Shown here piece by piece: positions 32,766 through 42,345 of a stretch of 64,000 nucleotides of DNA. The stretch lies in assembly GCA_016710365.1 (NCBI GenBank), contig JADJVW010000005.1, positions 62,001 to 126,000 on the forward strand. Reading direction: 5' to 3'. The DNA is from Candidatus Caldilinea saccharophila. GTDB taxonomy: Bacteria > Chloroflexota > Anaerolineae > Caldilineales > Caldilineaceae. Positions within the stretch are counted from its first letter, which is position 1. Each line of letters starts with the position of its first letter. The notes under the pieces were generated by a model that saw nothing but the letters and a program-made list of their open reading frames with translations, was not told where the DNA came from and did not search any database. The translations under genes were made by a program, and so were the position numbers.

Positions 32766-34306
32766 TTATACGTCCCGGGCCAGCAACTCGGCGGCCAACG
32801 CCAGACCCGCCTCAACTGTGGCGATCTCGCCGGCTGCCTGCGCCTCGCGCAACTGCTCCAGCAACGCACCCACCTGGCGTCCTGGTGGGAGATCAAAGTA
32901 GGCCATGAGCGTATGACCATCCACCAATGGCGTGCGCACTTCTTCCAGGCCGTCCGGCGCTACTCCGTATGCGACCAATTCGGCGATGTGTGTAACGTAC
33001 CGCTGCCACGCCAGCGGCGGTGAAACCGCATAGATCGCCTGATAGTCTGCCAGCGCTAACAACAGTGTGTCAATTCCGGCTTGCGCTTCGGCGGCGCGCC
33101 CCTCGCTCTCGCGGAAAAAGCGATACCGGGCGCGGCGGCTGATGGGCGCATCGCCAAACGATGCGTGAAGGAGATGCGGGCGCATGTGAGCGCGAACCAC
33201 GGTACGCGCCAGCGCGATCTCATGCCGGCTAAATTTGAGCGCGTCCAGACGATGTGCGAGCATCTCAGCGCCCACTTCCTCATGCCGCAGAAATCGATAG
33301 CGCAGCGCGCCATCCGCAAACTGATCGGTGGAACGCGTCGACGGCTTGCCAACATCGTGCCAGAGTGCAAACCAGACCAGCCAATCGACTACGCGGCGTT
33401 CAGCCGCGGTTGTCGTCAGCAACATCTGACGTAGTCGAGGCAGGTGCGGGCCGAGTGCAGTCGCGATGGCGGCGCCGGCTTCGCTAGCTTCGATTGCCGC
33501 ATCGCCTTTGAGCCACTCGCGCAACTGCAAAGCATAACGCACCGTGCGCAGGGTGTGATGATAGACATCAGCGTCATGGGGCGCCGTCTGCGCCACGCCT
33601 TCCAGGTCGGCAATTTCGGGCAGCAATGGGCGCAGCAGATTGACCGTGCGCAACATGTCGATGGCGTGATCCGGCTTTGAGGAGGCCAGCATCTTCCACA
33701 GCTCGTCGCGCACCCGCTCTGCGCTGGCAAGGCGGATCATGCCGCTGATGCGCAGAATTTGTAGAAACGTTGCTTCTTCAATTGTAAACTCGAGCTGCAC
33801 GGCAAGGCGCACGGCGCGCAGCAGGCGCACAGGATCCTCCGCCAGCCCCACGGCGTGACGCGGCGCAACTGGCGCTCGTCCAGATCGGCCTGCCCGCCAG
33901 CCAAATCGACAAGTTCACTCGCGCAGTCACGTCGCCAGCGCATCGCCATGGCATTGACTGTGAAATCGCGCGCCTGAAGGTCGGTGGTCAGCTCTCCGCC
34001 GCGCATGGCGGCGATGTCGCAGACAAGCGGCGTCTTGCCTGCGGTGAAGACCAGCCGCGCCACATCACGCTCCGCGTCAAGGGTGTAATAGGCCCAGCCC
34101 AGCCGGTCGGCCGCGCGCTGCGCGACCTCACTGGCGGCACGGGTGACGATCACATCGAGGTCGGTCAGCCCTGCGCTACGTCCCAGCAGCGCATCGCGCA
34201 CAACACCACCCACGACGTAGACGGGGTCGGTTTCACCGGACAATGCGTTCAGCAATGACACAAAGGCAGGGTGGGTGGGCGTCCATGTGGGTGCAAATAA
34301 ATCCAT
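32766..34306 (-). CDS. tRNA nucleotidyltransferase/poly(A) polymerase-type enzyme with HD domain, one frameshift
   Basis: Class II nucleotidyltransferase. The head domain has VYVVGGVVRDALLGR and LTDLDVIVT (metal-binding DxD), then DLQARDFTVNAMAMRW, with the RNA/nucleotide-binding regions EDPVRLLRAVRLAVQLEF and ERVRDELWKMLAS. An HD phosphohydrolase-like domain follows (VWFALWHDVGKPSTR, FLRHEEVGAEM). ATG 34306 (MDLFAPTWTPTHPAFVSLLN) starts it; the frame breaks near 33850 at TGGGGCTGGCGGAGG. Joined length ~513 aa. It probably adds or repairs the tRNA 3' CCA, but CCA-adding and poly(A) activity cannot be told apart by eye. Confidence 0.87.
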
Positions 34307-34344
34307 GATGCATGGATAATACCATAAACCTGGAATGCAGCCTT

Positions 34345-35223
34345 CTATCTGGCGCGGCTGACGACGAAGACGCCAGCCAGCACCATGCCGCCGCCGATCA
34401 GATCCTGTGCGCCTGGAAATTCGCCAAAGAGCAGCAGCGACGCCGATCGCCACTACCGGGCTCAGAGTCAGGATGATCGTATGGATGCTCATCGGAAGGA
34501 GGCGGAGCGTCTGATAGTAAAGCGCGCGGCTGATGACAACATCCACAGTGCCGGTCAACACCAGAAGCAGCCACGTCGCGCGTCCGGCCACCTGAGATGA
34601 CCGCCGCCCACCGCAAAGCAAAAGAGAAAGGCGCTGGTAAAAAGCAGGCGAAAGACGAAAAAATCGAGAAACGCCATCGCTCCCCCCCAACGTTTGACGA
34701 TAGCCGCGTGCAAGGCGTAGAGAAAGGTCGAGAGCAAAATCAGCAACGCGCCCCACTGCATGGCCGCGCCCGGATGAAAACTGATCGTGATCGCGCCCAA
34801 GACAGCGAACGCGGCGCCAATGGCCTGCACCCGGTTGAGGCGTTCGCGCAGCCAGACAAGGCTCAACAACAGGCTGATGATGACGCCACTCTTGCCCAAC
34901 ATCGCAGCGACGCCGGGGTCAATATAGGCAATCGAAAGGTAGCTCAACACGGTGGAAGACGCAATGAGAAAGCCAATTGCGGCGAAAAACCAGAAATAGG
35001 TGCGGAACGGACGCCAGTGGAGCTGGCGCTGGGCGCCGGCAAAGAGCGCGACCTCGGCTGTGCCCACTGCCAGCACAAAAAATGCCGAAGCGGTTGGATG
35101 CAGATGCGGCAGCAACAGCCGTGCAAAGATATAATGAAAGCTGTCGACGACCAGCAGGCCAGCAAAGAGCGCAGCAGTCTGCGCGTTCCAGTTCGGCGGC
35201 GAAATAGGAGCAACTTGTTGCAT
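34345..35223 (-). CDS. EamA-family transporter, two frameshifts
   Basis: DMT transporter with two five-helix repeats. The intact first part is MQQVAPISPPNWNAQTAALF through LSLVWLRERLNRVQAIGAAF. A break near 34600 leads to LLLVLTGTVDVVISRALYYQ and IHTIILTLSPVVAIGVA, and a second near 34435 restores LLLFGEFPGAQDLIGGGMVL then AGVFVVSRAR and a stop at 34345-34347. EamA repeats end in the usual L..GE region. Upstream member of the minus-strand run that continues with the nucleotidyltransferase 38 nt later. Substrate unknown. Confidence 0.82.
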
Positions 35224-35342
35224 GGCGTTCTTTATCTCGGTGAAAGCGCCAGATACAAGCGGCCAGCGCTGGAAAATGACACAATCTTGGTATTGTACTG
35301 ACGACGCGGCAAATCCAAATCGCTACAGAGAGGAACACGCTG

Positions 35343-36362
35343 ATGAACTACCGCACTTTGGGCCGTTCTGGCCTCAAAATCGCGCCGTTCGGACTTGGCA
35401 CGGATAACTTTGCCAATCCGCTGCCGGAAGCCACCGCGCACGCCATCCTCGACCGAGCGGTGGCGGGCGGCGTCAATCTGGTAGACACCTCTAATAGCTA
35501 TGCGAACGGCGCCAGCGAACGCTTTATCGGTCGCTGGCTGCACGCGCGACGCAACCGGCATACCGTCGTCATTGCCAGCAAAGTTCACTACCCGGTCGGC
35601 CCCGGTCCCAACAATCGCGGCAACTCGCGGCGCCACATCCTGGCCGCGTGCGAGGATTCGCTGCGCCGTCTGCAGACGGAATATATCGACCTTTACCAGC
35701 TTCACCGCCCTTCGCCGGAGATTCCCGTCGAGGAGACGCTTTACGCGCTCGACATGCTGGTGCGCGACGGCAAGGTGCGCTACATCGGTGCGACCACGCA
35801 CCCAGCGTGGCAGGTGATGGAAGCGCTGATGGTGAGTGCGCAACGCGGCTTTGCGCGCTTTGTCTCCGAGCAGCCACCCTACAACCTGCTTGACCGGCGC
35901 GCCGAAAACGAACTGGTTCCGCTGGCGCTCAAGTATGGGCTGGGTCTGCTGCCGTGGGGATCGCTGGCGGCCGGCATCCTGGTGGGTCGCTATCGGGACG
36001 CAGCCGCGCCGCCGCCGGATTCACGCGCGGCGCTGCGTGGGGGCATCTATGCCGAGCGCGTCACGCCGCGCGGGATCGAGGCGGGCAATCGCTTCGTGGC
36101 AATGGCCGAGGCGGCCGGCGTTTCGCCCGCTCAGCTTGGCCTGCTGTGGGTCAAGGAGCAGCCTGGCGTCACCGCGCCGCTCTACGGCCCACGCAGCGTG
36201 GCGCAACTTGAGCATGTCTTGCCCATTCTGGAGATGACGCTCGCCGACGAGTTGCGCCACGCGTGCGACGCCATCAACCCGCCGGGCAGCGCGGTGGCGG
36301 ATTTCCACAATTCTGCACCGTGGATGAAGATGAGAATTGTAGACGCGCCGCTTTTAGCCTGA
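35343..36362 (+). CDS. Aldo/keto reductase
   Basis: NADPH-dependent oxidoreductase with the (beta/alpha)8 fold, 339 aa, intact. Family motifs: MNYRTLGRSGLKIAPFGLGT, the catalytic Asp in GVNLVDTSNSYANGASERFI with Tyr, Lys in VIASKVHYP and His in YIDLYQLHRPSPEIPVEET. NADP-binding elements follow (LLPWGSLAAGILVGRY; a GPRSVAQLE motif near the end). AGAGGAAC precedes ATG 35343. It is transcribed divergently from the EamA transporter and stands alone, so the substrate cannot be inferred from context. Confidence 0.93.
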   Translation: MNYRTLGRSGLKIAPFGLGTDNFANPLPEATAHAILDRAVAGGVNLVDTSNSYANGASERFIGRWLHARRNRHTVVIASKVHYPVGPGPNNRGNSRRHILAACEDSLRRLQTEYIDLYQLHRPSPEIPVEETLYALDMLVRDGKVRYIGATTHPAWQVMEALMVSAQRGFARFVSEQPPYNLLDRRAENELVPLALKYGLGLLPWGSLAAGILVGRYRDAAAPPPDSRAALRGGIYAERVTPRGIEAGNRFVAMAEAAGVSPAQLGLLWVKEQPGVTAPLYGPRSVAQLEHVLPILEMTLADELRHACDAINPPGSAVADFHNSAPWMKMRIVDAPLLA

Positions 36363-36378
36363 ATAATGGCCATGAAGA

Positions 36379-37401
36379 TTAGAAGTCGCCAAAGTCTGGG
36401 TAGCTGCGCGTTAAAGTCTGCTCGGCGATATAGCGCAGGGGCCCTGCGTATGTAGCGCGCAAAGCAGAAAATTGCGCCCAGGCCTCGACGCTGTTGCGCA
36501 TCACGGGATTACCCGCTGCCTTCAATTGCTCGACCCCCGCGGCGAATTGAGCTTCTGTTGGCCCGGCTGTCGGGGAGGGCAAGCGCTCGGGAACAAAGCC
36601 CACCGTAACGCTCACCTCCTCCATGGCAGTACCGCCGGCCTGCATACATAAGTGCGCCGCTGCCGTTGCCCGGTCGTCTGTGGTGGCAATATAAAGCGCC
36701 GCCGCGTCCAGAAGCGCCTGGCTACAAATCACCCATGATTCGTTAGCGAAGCCGGAGGGCGTATAGATTACTTCAGGCGCCAGGACATGGGTCGCCTTGA
36801 TCTGCCGAAACCAATCTTCCCAGGCAGTCCAGAAGTCGGCCGTATTCTGATGGAGCCACAGGAGTATATTCACTGCGGTTGGCGCGGAACCGACCCGTGT
36901 GTACAGCCAGTCAGTCCGCACATCGCGCGCCAACATCGTGCTCTGATAGCCAGGAACGAAGGAAAAGAGGAAGATAATGATCATCAGCCCAAAGATGCCT
37001 TCGGCGATGGCGATGATCTCCCCTTGTATGGTCGCTGGCGTGTCGAAGCCCAATGTCGTCAAGGCTGAGCCACTGGAAACCAGAGCGGCGCCCAGTGTCT
37101 GCTCGGCGCCGCTCTCCCAGTAAAGAATGGCAAAGGCCACCAGCACAACCAAAAACCAGGTAAGGATGATGGTGAGCATAAAGAGTGGCAAATACCAGAC
37201 CGTCACACTCGCCACACCCTCGTTCGAACGGCGATTGCGCGCCAGCAGCTTGACAATGCCATGGACGAAGCGCGTCACCAGGGTGAGCAACGGGTCGCGG
37301 CTGCGCCGGTTAAGCAACGTCGTGCGCGCCATCGAGAGCAAGAACAGGATGAGGATTAACGATGCCAGAACAATGGCGACGCCGCGCAACAACAAATCCA
37401 T
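36379..37401 (-). CDS. Membrane protein at the end of the urease operon
   Basis: 340 residues, intact. The N-terminal half carries four hydrophobic segments (MDLLLRGVAIVLASLILILF, PLFMLTIILTWFLVVLVAFA, GSALTTLGFD in between, and GIFGLMIIIFLFSFVPGY); the GSALTTLGFD stretch between helices resembles a pore loop of an ion channel. The C-terminal ~180 residues are soluble and helical. I do not recognise the family. The gene follows the urea transporter on the same strand with 67 nt between, so it is probably the last gene of the urease transcription unit; ion or ammonium balance is a speculative role. Confidence 0.6.
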   Translation of the reverse strand: MDLLLRGVAIVLASLILILFLLSMARTTLLNRRSRDPLLTLVTRFVHGIVKLLARNRRSNEGVASVTVWYLPLFMLTIILTWFLVVLVAFAILYWESGAEQTLGAALVSSGSALTTLGFDTPATIQGEIIAIAEGIFGLMIIIFLFSFVPGYQSTMLARDVRTDWLYTRVGSAPTAVNILLWLHQNTADFWTAWEDWFRQIKATHVLAPEVIYTPSGFANESWVICSQALLDAAALYIATTDDRATAAAHLCMQAGGTAMEEVSVTVGFVPERLPSPTAGPTEAQFAAGVEQLKAAGNPVMRNSVEAWAQFSALRATYAGPLRYIAEQTLTRSYPDFGDF

Positions 37402-37468
37402 CAGACAAGCTCCTCTGTAGTGGGGTTTACCGTTTGTTTACGAGCGCGCTATCACTGCCGGGCAATCA

Positions 37469-38562
37469 TCATTTGATTTTCTTGCCCTTCGCCATAACTG
37501 CCTCTGCGCTTGCACTCTTGTCTGCTGTGCTCTTGGTGGCAGCAACCTTCTCGCCCACAACGGCTTGCGCGGCTCGCTCGTGCCGCACGGGGGCAAGATT
37601 TTCCTTGGGCAGCAAGAAAAGCCAGGTGGCAAAGATAAAGGGCGCTGTAAACGTCGGGATGCCGATCGGCGTTAAGGCGACATCCATTGCGGCTTGCACA
37701 AAGACGGTGAAAATGATGCCGAGCAGCGCGTAAAAGAAAACAGGCCACGATGGCTTGTAAAAGGTGCAGCCCAGCGCAATCGCGGTCAGCACAGGGCTGA
37801 ACCCAAAGAGACCCGCTTGAATGGTGGAGGCATCTGCGCCAAAGAGCACGGCAATCAACACCGCGACGCCCGCGCCCAGCATGGCAAAAAGCGCGGCCCA
37901 GAGCGAACTCACGGCCAGGGCAATGAGAAAGATCACACCCGTGACGCCATTGCCGATCAAGAAGACCTGCGCTACGCCGTTAAAAAAGCTGTCTAGCCAG
38001 AACTGTGTATCGGTAGGGATGGCGGCGGCGGTTGCAGCAATTGCCTGCGGAATGGCCGGTGGCCCCATGGAGGCAATCGGAACGCCGTTGAAGGCATAGG
38101 CCGCCAACACCAGGAACCATGTGACCAGTACAAAGGGAAAGGTCAGAGCCGCCACGCCCCACGTCTTGAAGACATTGGCGACGGCCAAAAACGCCACCGT
38201 AGACACCGCCGCCCCAAGCACAATGTAGAGCCATAACAGTGGATCTACGACAAGAAAGGTTGGCAATGCCGCACCAACCAGGATGCCGTTGTAGCCAAAC
38301 AGCCCGATGCGCAAGGTCGCGACGTCAACATGCAGGGCGTAGGCTGTGAGCGTGGCCACGAGCAGCCCTACCACGGCTTTCGATCGCCACAGCCGGCATG
38401 TTGGCCACATACGCCCCAGGCAATCCCCACAATGAAGAGCAATCCAGTGACGGGATTGTTCTGAAACATCACCTGCCCGGCGCCGCGCAGGTTGACGTCG
38501 ACGAAGCGAATCAGAGCGTTGCCGTCGGCCATGTGATTCCAGGATTCAGCAATAGATGCCAT
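37469..38562 (-). CDS. Urea transporter (UT family), one frameshift
   Basis: Channel-type urea transporter with two homologous five-helix halves. The UT signature appears twice: FGYNGILVGAALPTF in the first half and FGFSPVLTAIALGCTF in the second. The N-terminus (ATG 38562, MASIAESWNHMADGNALIRF, then QVMFQNNPVTGLLFIVGIAW) is separated from the rest by a break near 38395. A basic Lys/Ala tail ends the protein. Joined length ~364 aa. Placement directly after ureD supports urea as the substrate. Confidence 0.88.
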
Positions 38563-38600
38563 CGTCGTGCTCCTTATTGAATAAAGAATGAATCAATCGA

Positions 38601-39521
38601 CTAGCGCCACAGAAACTTCGGCATGATGGGTGCGCCCACAACAGTTTGCCGCACGATTGCCCAGAATTCGCGAATCTTCGCTTGCACAGGCTGCGTCTCG
38701 CGCCCCAGCACCTTATAGATCAGCCCCGCGTCGTTGGGGAGCCGGCTGGCGCCCGCCGCCACCCCTGTGTTGCGGTCATAGCTGGCCGGCGTCTGCGCAA
38801 AGATGGCGTCGGCGTGCATCTTCGGCGTCAGCAGCAGCACATTGCCAAACACATCAAACTCTTTCATCTGCCCGGTCTGACGCACGGCCTGCTGCTTGGG
38901 CTCGATCACAAATTTTTCGGTCAACAGTTGCTGGCTGTCAGGGCGCTCGACCTGCACGGTTGACGAAAAAACATCGAATTGGAAGACCTCGCCGCCCTTA
39001 TGATATTTGCGCCCCGCCATCAGCGTCTCGGCATAGAGCATGGTGGCCGTGGCGGCAATCGTGACATGCGTATGGGTGAAGAAGCGAGCATGTGCATGGG
39101 GGCAGATTGGATCCGGCAGATATTCAAGATACGCGTTGTCGCCCAGGTGGATTTCCTGTGTTTGCGCGGCATAGTTGGCGTCCATGGAATGAATCTGCGT
39201 ACTCGATTGCGTAGTCAGATGGACCTGCGTCTCCGGCGCTAAGTTCACCACGGTATGAAAGCGGTCGCCTTGCAGAATGCCGCCCGTCGTCGTGATCAGA
39301 AAGACGCAAGGCAGCGTGGGCATGGCTTCATCCCAGTAGAGCGCCTTGTGGACAAAGAGCGGCGCACGGCGTTCCAGGTCGATCAAGGCCGTAGCCGCCC
39401 CGCGGCGCTCGAAGCCAAGGCACAGATAACCATTCTTGCCCACTACCGCGCTCGCCATCTGTTTGGGTTCATCTTGATAGGGCGCCAACTCGGCGGCCTG
39501 CTCCCACGCGATTGCCGTCAT
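38601..39521 (-). CDS. ureD: Urease accessory protein UreD (UreH)
   Basis: Scaffold that binds apo-urease and, with UreF and UreG, delivers nickel and CO2 to the active site. 306 aa, intact. Family motifs include ITTTGGILQGDRFHTVVNLA, TQVHLTTQSSTQIHSMDANY, LEYLPDPICPHAHARFFTHT and LLLTPKMHADAIF. The ATG overlaps the repaired ureG stop as ATGA. UreD proteins are usually 260-300 aa. Confidence 0.96.
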   Translation of the reverse strand: MTAIAWEQAAELAPYQDEPKQMASAVVGKNGYLCLGFERRGAATALIDLERRAPLFVHKALYWDEAMPTLPCVFLITTTGGILQGDRFHTVVNLAPETQVHLTTQSSTQIHSMDANYAAQTQEIHLGDNAYLEYLPDPICPHAHARFFTHTHVTIAATATMLYAETLMAGRKYHKGGEVFQFDVFSSTVQVERPDSQQLLTEKFVIEPKQQAVRQTGQMKEFDVFGNVLLLTPKMHADAIFAQTPASYDRNTGVAAGASRLPNDAGLIYKVLGRETQPVQAKIREFWAIVRQTVVGAPIMPKFLWR

Positions 39522-40155
39522 GCCGATTCTCGTTGGAGTCCAAAATCAAACAGAATGTCCCGTTTGATCAACTGCACCAGTTCGGTGATGCCTCCCCCGT
39601 CTTGCAATTTGTGAAGAGAAAAGGCTTGCCGTTGCGCATGAGCCGCGAATCCTGTTCCATCACCTCCAGGCTGGCGCCAACATAGGGCGCCAGGTCGGTC
39701 TTGTTGATGATCAGAATGTCCGACTGGGAGATGCCGGGGCCGTTCTTGCGCGGAATCTTGTCGCCTGCCGCCACATCGATGACATAGATAAAGAAATCGA
39801 CCAGCGCCGGGCTGAAGGTCAGGGTCAGGTTGTCACCGCCACTTTCGATCAGCACCACGTCACTGTCGGGGAAACGTTCCTCCATATCCTCGACCGCAGC
39901 CAGGTTCATGCTCGGATCCTCGCGCACCGCCGTGTGCGGACAGGCGCCGGTTTCGACGCCGATGATGCGCTCCTCGATGAGCACGCCCTTTAAGGTGCGC
40001 TGCACATGCTTCGCATCTTCGGTGGTCACCACGTCATTGGTGATGATCAGCACCTTGACCCCCATATCGACCAGGATCGGCGTGATCGCTTCGATGATTG
40101 CAGTCTTGCCCGAACCCACCGGGCCACCCACGCCAATGCGCGTAATTTTCTTCAT
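39518..40155 (-). CDS. ureG: Urease accessory GTPase UreG, one frameshift
   Basis: SIMIBI-class GTPase powering nickel insertion. Motifs: P-loop GVGGPVGSGKTAIIEAIT, the nickel-binding Cys-Pro-His in VETGACPHTAVREDPSMNLA, ESGGDNLTLTFSPALVD and the G4 motif INKTDLAPYVGA. As read it ends GEASPNWCS, but shifting frame near 39590 (run of G in ACGGGGGAGG) gives ITELVQLIKRDILFDFGLQ and a TGA at 39518-39520 that overlaps the ureD ATG. Joined length ~212 aa, typical. Confidence 0.96.
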
Positions 40156-40170
40156 GAAGTTTCTCCGGGT

Positions 40171-40857
40171 TTAATTCATAAACATGCGTATATGTGCTTT
40201 GACATGCATAGCGGCCAGAATATCCAGTTCCGGGGTAAAAGCCGCCATGTCCTCCAGACGCGCGTTGCAGATGCGTGCATAATCACTGGCGACGCGTGTA
40301 TTGACATCAAACAGGATGCGCTGAGTCTCCAGATGATCGACCCTCAGCAAACGCAGCGCAGCGCCCAGCACCATGGAAGCCACCCCATATTGATGCACGG
40401 CAAACGCGTCGCCTTCAGAGAGATCAAGGTCAGCAAACAGGAGACCCTGCCCGACCGGATAGGCGCCGGGCGTCGCGCCGCCATTGATGCTGGCCAACCA
40501 CTGCGTCAGCGATGGTGAATGAAAGAGGCGGATGCCCATCTCGGCAAGCTTCTTGCCCATGCGCGCCGTCATCATGCGCATCTCTTCGTTGAGCTTGCGC
40601 TGCCAGAGCGCGGCATCCACACGCAGGACGCCCTCCATATCATGGGCGCGCGCCGCGCGGTATGCTTCCAGCATGGCAATCCCGTCGACGCCGGCTGCCT
40701 GCTGCGTGACAGTCAACACGAATTCATGCAGGCTTTTGGCATCGGAAACCAAGCCGAGTTGAATGGCGGACTCCAGGCCGTTGCTGAAAGAAAATGCGCC
40801 CACTGGCAGCATGGAGTCGCCAAATTGCAGCACGCGCATGGCTTCCGTAATCTTCAT
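40171..40857 (-). CDS. ureF: Urease accessory protein UreF
   Basis: All-helical protein that bridges UreG to the UreD-urease complex and gates GTPase activity. 228 aa, intact. Motifs: QFGDSMLPVGAFSFSNGLES near the N-terminus and VHQYGVASMVLGAALRLLRV in the middle. Start ATG 40857 overlaps the ureE stop by 4 nt (ATGA). The gap to ureG is 15 nt. Confidence 0.95.
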   Translation of the reverse strand: MKITEAMRVLQFGDSMLPVGAFSFSNGLESAIQLGLVSDAKSLHEFVLTVTQQAAGVDGIAMLEAYRAARAHDMEGVLRVDAALWQRKLNEEMRMMTARMGKKLAEMGIRLFHSPSLTQWLASINGGATPGAYPVGQGLLFADLDLSEGDAFAVHQYGVASMVLGAALRLLRVDHLETQRILFDVNTRVASDYARICNARLEDMAAFTPELDILAAMHVKAHIRMFMN

Positions 40858-41432
40858 GCTGGCTCTTTCTGGTCGTATGCGTGTACATGCGAGTGCACCG
40901 GACCTTCAGCGCCGCCAAAAAGCCGGCGCGATTCATGGGGCGCCAGGTACGGGATGACTTCAGAGCCAGAGACGAAAGTATAGGTAACGCCCTCAAAGGC
41001 ATGTGTCTTCATTACCGAAGCCATTACCTTTTTATCGACCGCCAAAGGCACGAAAACCTGCGCGTCCTTAACGACCGCCGGCCAATGCTGATTGCCGATG
41101 GCGTGACCTAGCTCCACCGCCGTACGCAGCATCATCGCGGGCGACTGCAACAATAGTTCCCCAAGATCGATCACGAGCACATCCTTGAGGTGAATGTGAG
41201 CAACAACCGCGATCTGGTCCGCCTCATTCCAAAGCAAGATGTCACCGTCACGCAAGGACTTGCCGCGGTCGAGCGAGACGGCCAACTCCACACCGCCCTC
41301 CGACGTCTTGCGAAAGCGATTCTTCTGCGCTTCCCACTGATCCATGATCAGATAATCGATCTGCGCGCCGGCGAGACGACTCTGCCAGGCGGCATCCTGG
41401 ATATTTCCTGCTATGGCATCGATAATCAACAC
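40854..41432 (-). CDS. ureE: Urease accessory nickel chaperone UreE
   Basis: Nickel metallochaperone that feeds UreG. 192 aa, intact. The N-terminal peptide-binding domain (VELAVSLDRGKSLRDGDILL) and the C-terminal domain with GHAIGNQHWPAVVKDAQVFV, carrying the metal-binding His of GNxH, are both clear. The tail has a short His pair (VHSHVHAYDQKEPA) instead of a long His-rich stretch. Start ATG 41432 lies 15 nt after the second crcB stop. Confidence 0.94.
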   Translation of the reverse strand: MLIIDAIAGNIQDAAWQSRLAGAQIDYLIMDQWEAQKNRFRKTSEGGVELAVSLDRGKSLRDGDILLWNEADQIAVVAHIHLKDVLVIDLGELLLQSPAMMLRTAVELGHAIGNQHWPAVVKDAQVFVPLAVDKKVMASVMKTHAFEGVTYTFVSGSEVIPYLAPHESRRLFGGAEGPVHSHVHAYDQKEPA

Positions 41433-41447
41433 TGAGAATTCCCTTCG

Positions 41448-41861
41448 TTACTGATGAATGGTTTCCGCCGCTCCACGTCTGCTGCTCAAGTAGCGTCCAA
41501 TCCATAAGCCCAATTGCGCCAGCAGAAAACCCAATACCATTGACGCCCCGACAAAAAGCAAGCCCCTCACGCGCGAGGTAGGGTCTGCGAGCATGTTGTC
41601 CGCGCCCCACACAAACGAGCTGAAGGTGGATAGCCCACCCATCATGCCGGTGGCGATGAGCAATTTCCCTGCGGGGCCAATCACGCCGCCCTTGACGGCT
41701 AGACCCACAGTCAGGCCGATCAGCAGGGCGGCTGTCAGGTTGGCGACAAAGATCGGCGCTTCTGTACCACCGGGCAGGTCAGGCACGATCATCATCAGCG
41801 CCTCACGGCCGGCCGCACCGACGCCGCCGCCCAGCATCACCAGCAGCATGTTCTTCAGCAT
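41448..41861 (-). CDS. crcB: Fluoride channel CrcB/Fluc, copy 2
   Basis: Four-TM dual-topology-type fluoride exporter, 137 aa, intact. Motifs: GGGVGAAGREALMM (arginine of the G..R motif), FVANLTAALLIGL (pore Asn) and GMMGGLSTFSSFVWGADNML with the TFSSF pore phenylalanines and central Na+ site. It differs enough from the upstream copy to form a heterodimer with it, as in some Gram-positives. The gene is within the urease operon between ureC and ureE, 18 nt after copy 1. No fluoride riboswitch is visible upstream of the pair. Confidence 0.9.
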   Translation of the reverse strand: MLKNMLLVMLGGGVGAAGREALMMIVPDLPGGTEAPIFVANLTAALLIGLTVGLAVKGGVIGPAGKLLIATGMMGGLSTFSSFVWGADNMLADPTSRVRGLLFVGASMVLGFLLAQLGLWIGRYLSSRRGAAETIHQ

Positions 41862-41879
41862 CCGCGCGCCTCTTTCTTG

Positions 41880-42272
41880 CTAGCCAATTTGCATGGCAAC
41901 CCACCAACCCAGCGCGGCTGCCATCAACCCCGCCGCCACCGAGCCTATCCAATATAGAAGCGCGACGCCTCGCGCCTGCTTGTTGTAAACCGTAACCGCG
42001 TCCAATTCATAACTGCTAAAGGTCGTGTAACCGCCCAGCAGGCCGGTGAGCACAAATGCGGTGAAAAAACTTCCGTGGCGATCACGCCAATCCACAGCCA
42101 TGAGCGTCGAGAGCAGACCCATCACGAACGCGCCAGTGACGTTGATCACAAAGGTGCCGAGCGGAAACTTACCGGTGGTGCGCTTGCTAATCGCACTGCC
42201 CAGCGACCAGCGCAGCAGCGAACCAAGCGCACCGCCGACAAAGACCCAGATGAATGTTGTGATAGTAGGCAT
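41880..42272 (-). CDS. crcB: Fluoride channel CrcB/Fluc, copy 1
   Basis: 130 aa, intact, four TM segments. Motifs: WVFVGGALGSLLRWSLGSAI, LGTFVINVTGAFVMGLL with the pore Asn, and LTGLLGGYTTFSSYELDAV with TTFSSY. It starts 73 nt after the ureC stop, beyond a palindromic repeat, and is followed by copy 2. Fluoride is an inhibitor of nickel urease, so export of fluoride by a heterodimeric pair would protect the enzyme; this functional link is inference from position. Confidence 0.92.
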   Translation of the reverse strand: MPTITTFIWVFVGGALGSLLRWSLGSAISKRTTGKFPLGTFVINVTGAFVMGLLSTLMAVDWRDRHGSFFTAFVLTGLLGGYTTFSSYELDAVTVYNKQARGVALLYWIGSVAAGLMAAALGWWVAMQIG

Positions 42273-42302
42273 GATTGGCGTTGGATTACTGTGTCATCTG
42301 CG

Positions 42303-42336
42303 ATCTTCCAGGAAGCTGTGCAGCTTCCTGGAAGAT
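42303..42336. repeat. Hairpin, ATCTTCCAGGAAGCT family
   Basis: Perfect 15-nt arms ATCTTCCAGGAAGCT (42303-42317) and AGCTTCCTGGAAGAT (42322-42336) with a 4-nt loop, in the gap between ureC and crcB. An almost identical hairpin is at 55799-55832 and a half-copy at 4611-4625. It lacks a T-run, so it may act as a processing or attenuation site rather than a terminator. Confidence 0.75.
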
Positions 42337-42345
42337 GCTTGTTAT

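Noticed and set aside
42273..42345. Fluoride riboswitch upstream of the crcB pair
   Set aside because: Only 73 nt are available, half of it a repeat-family hairpin, and no conserved crcB-motif core could be seen.
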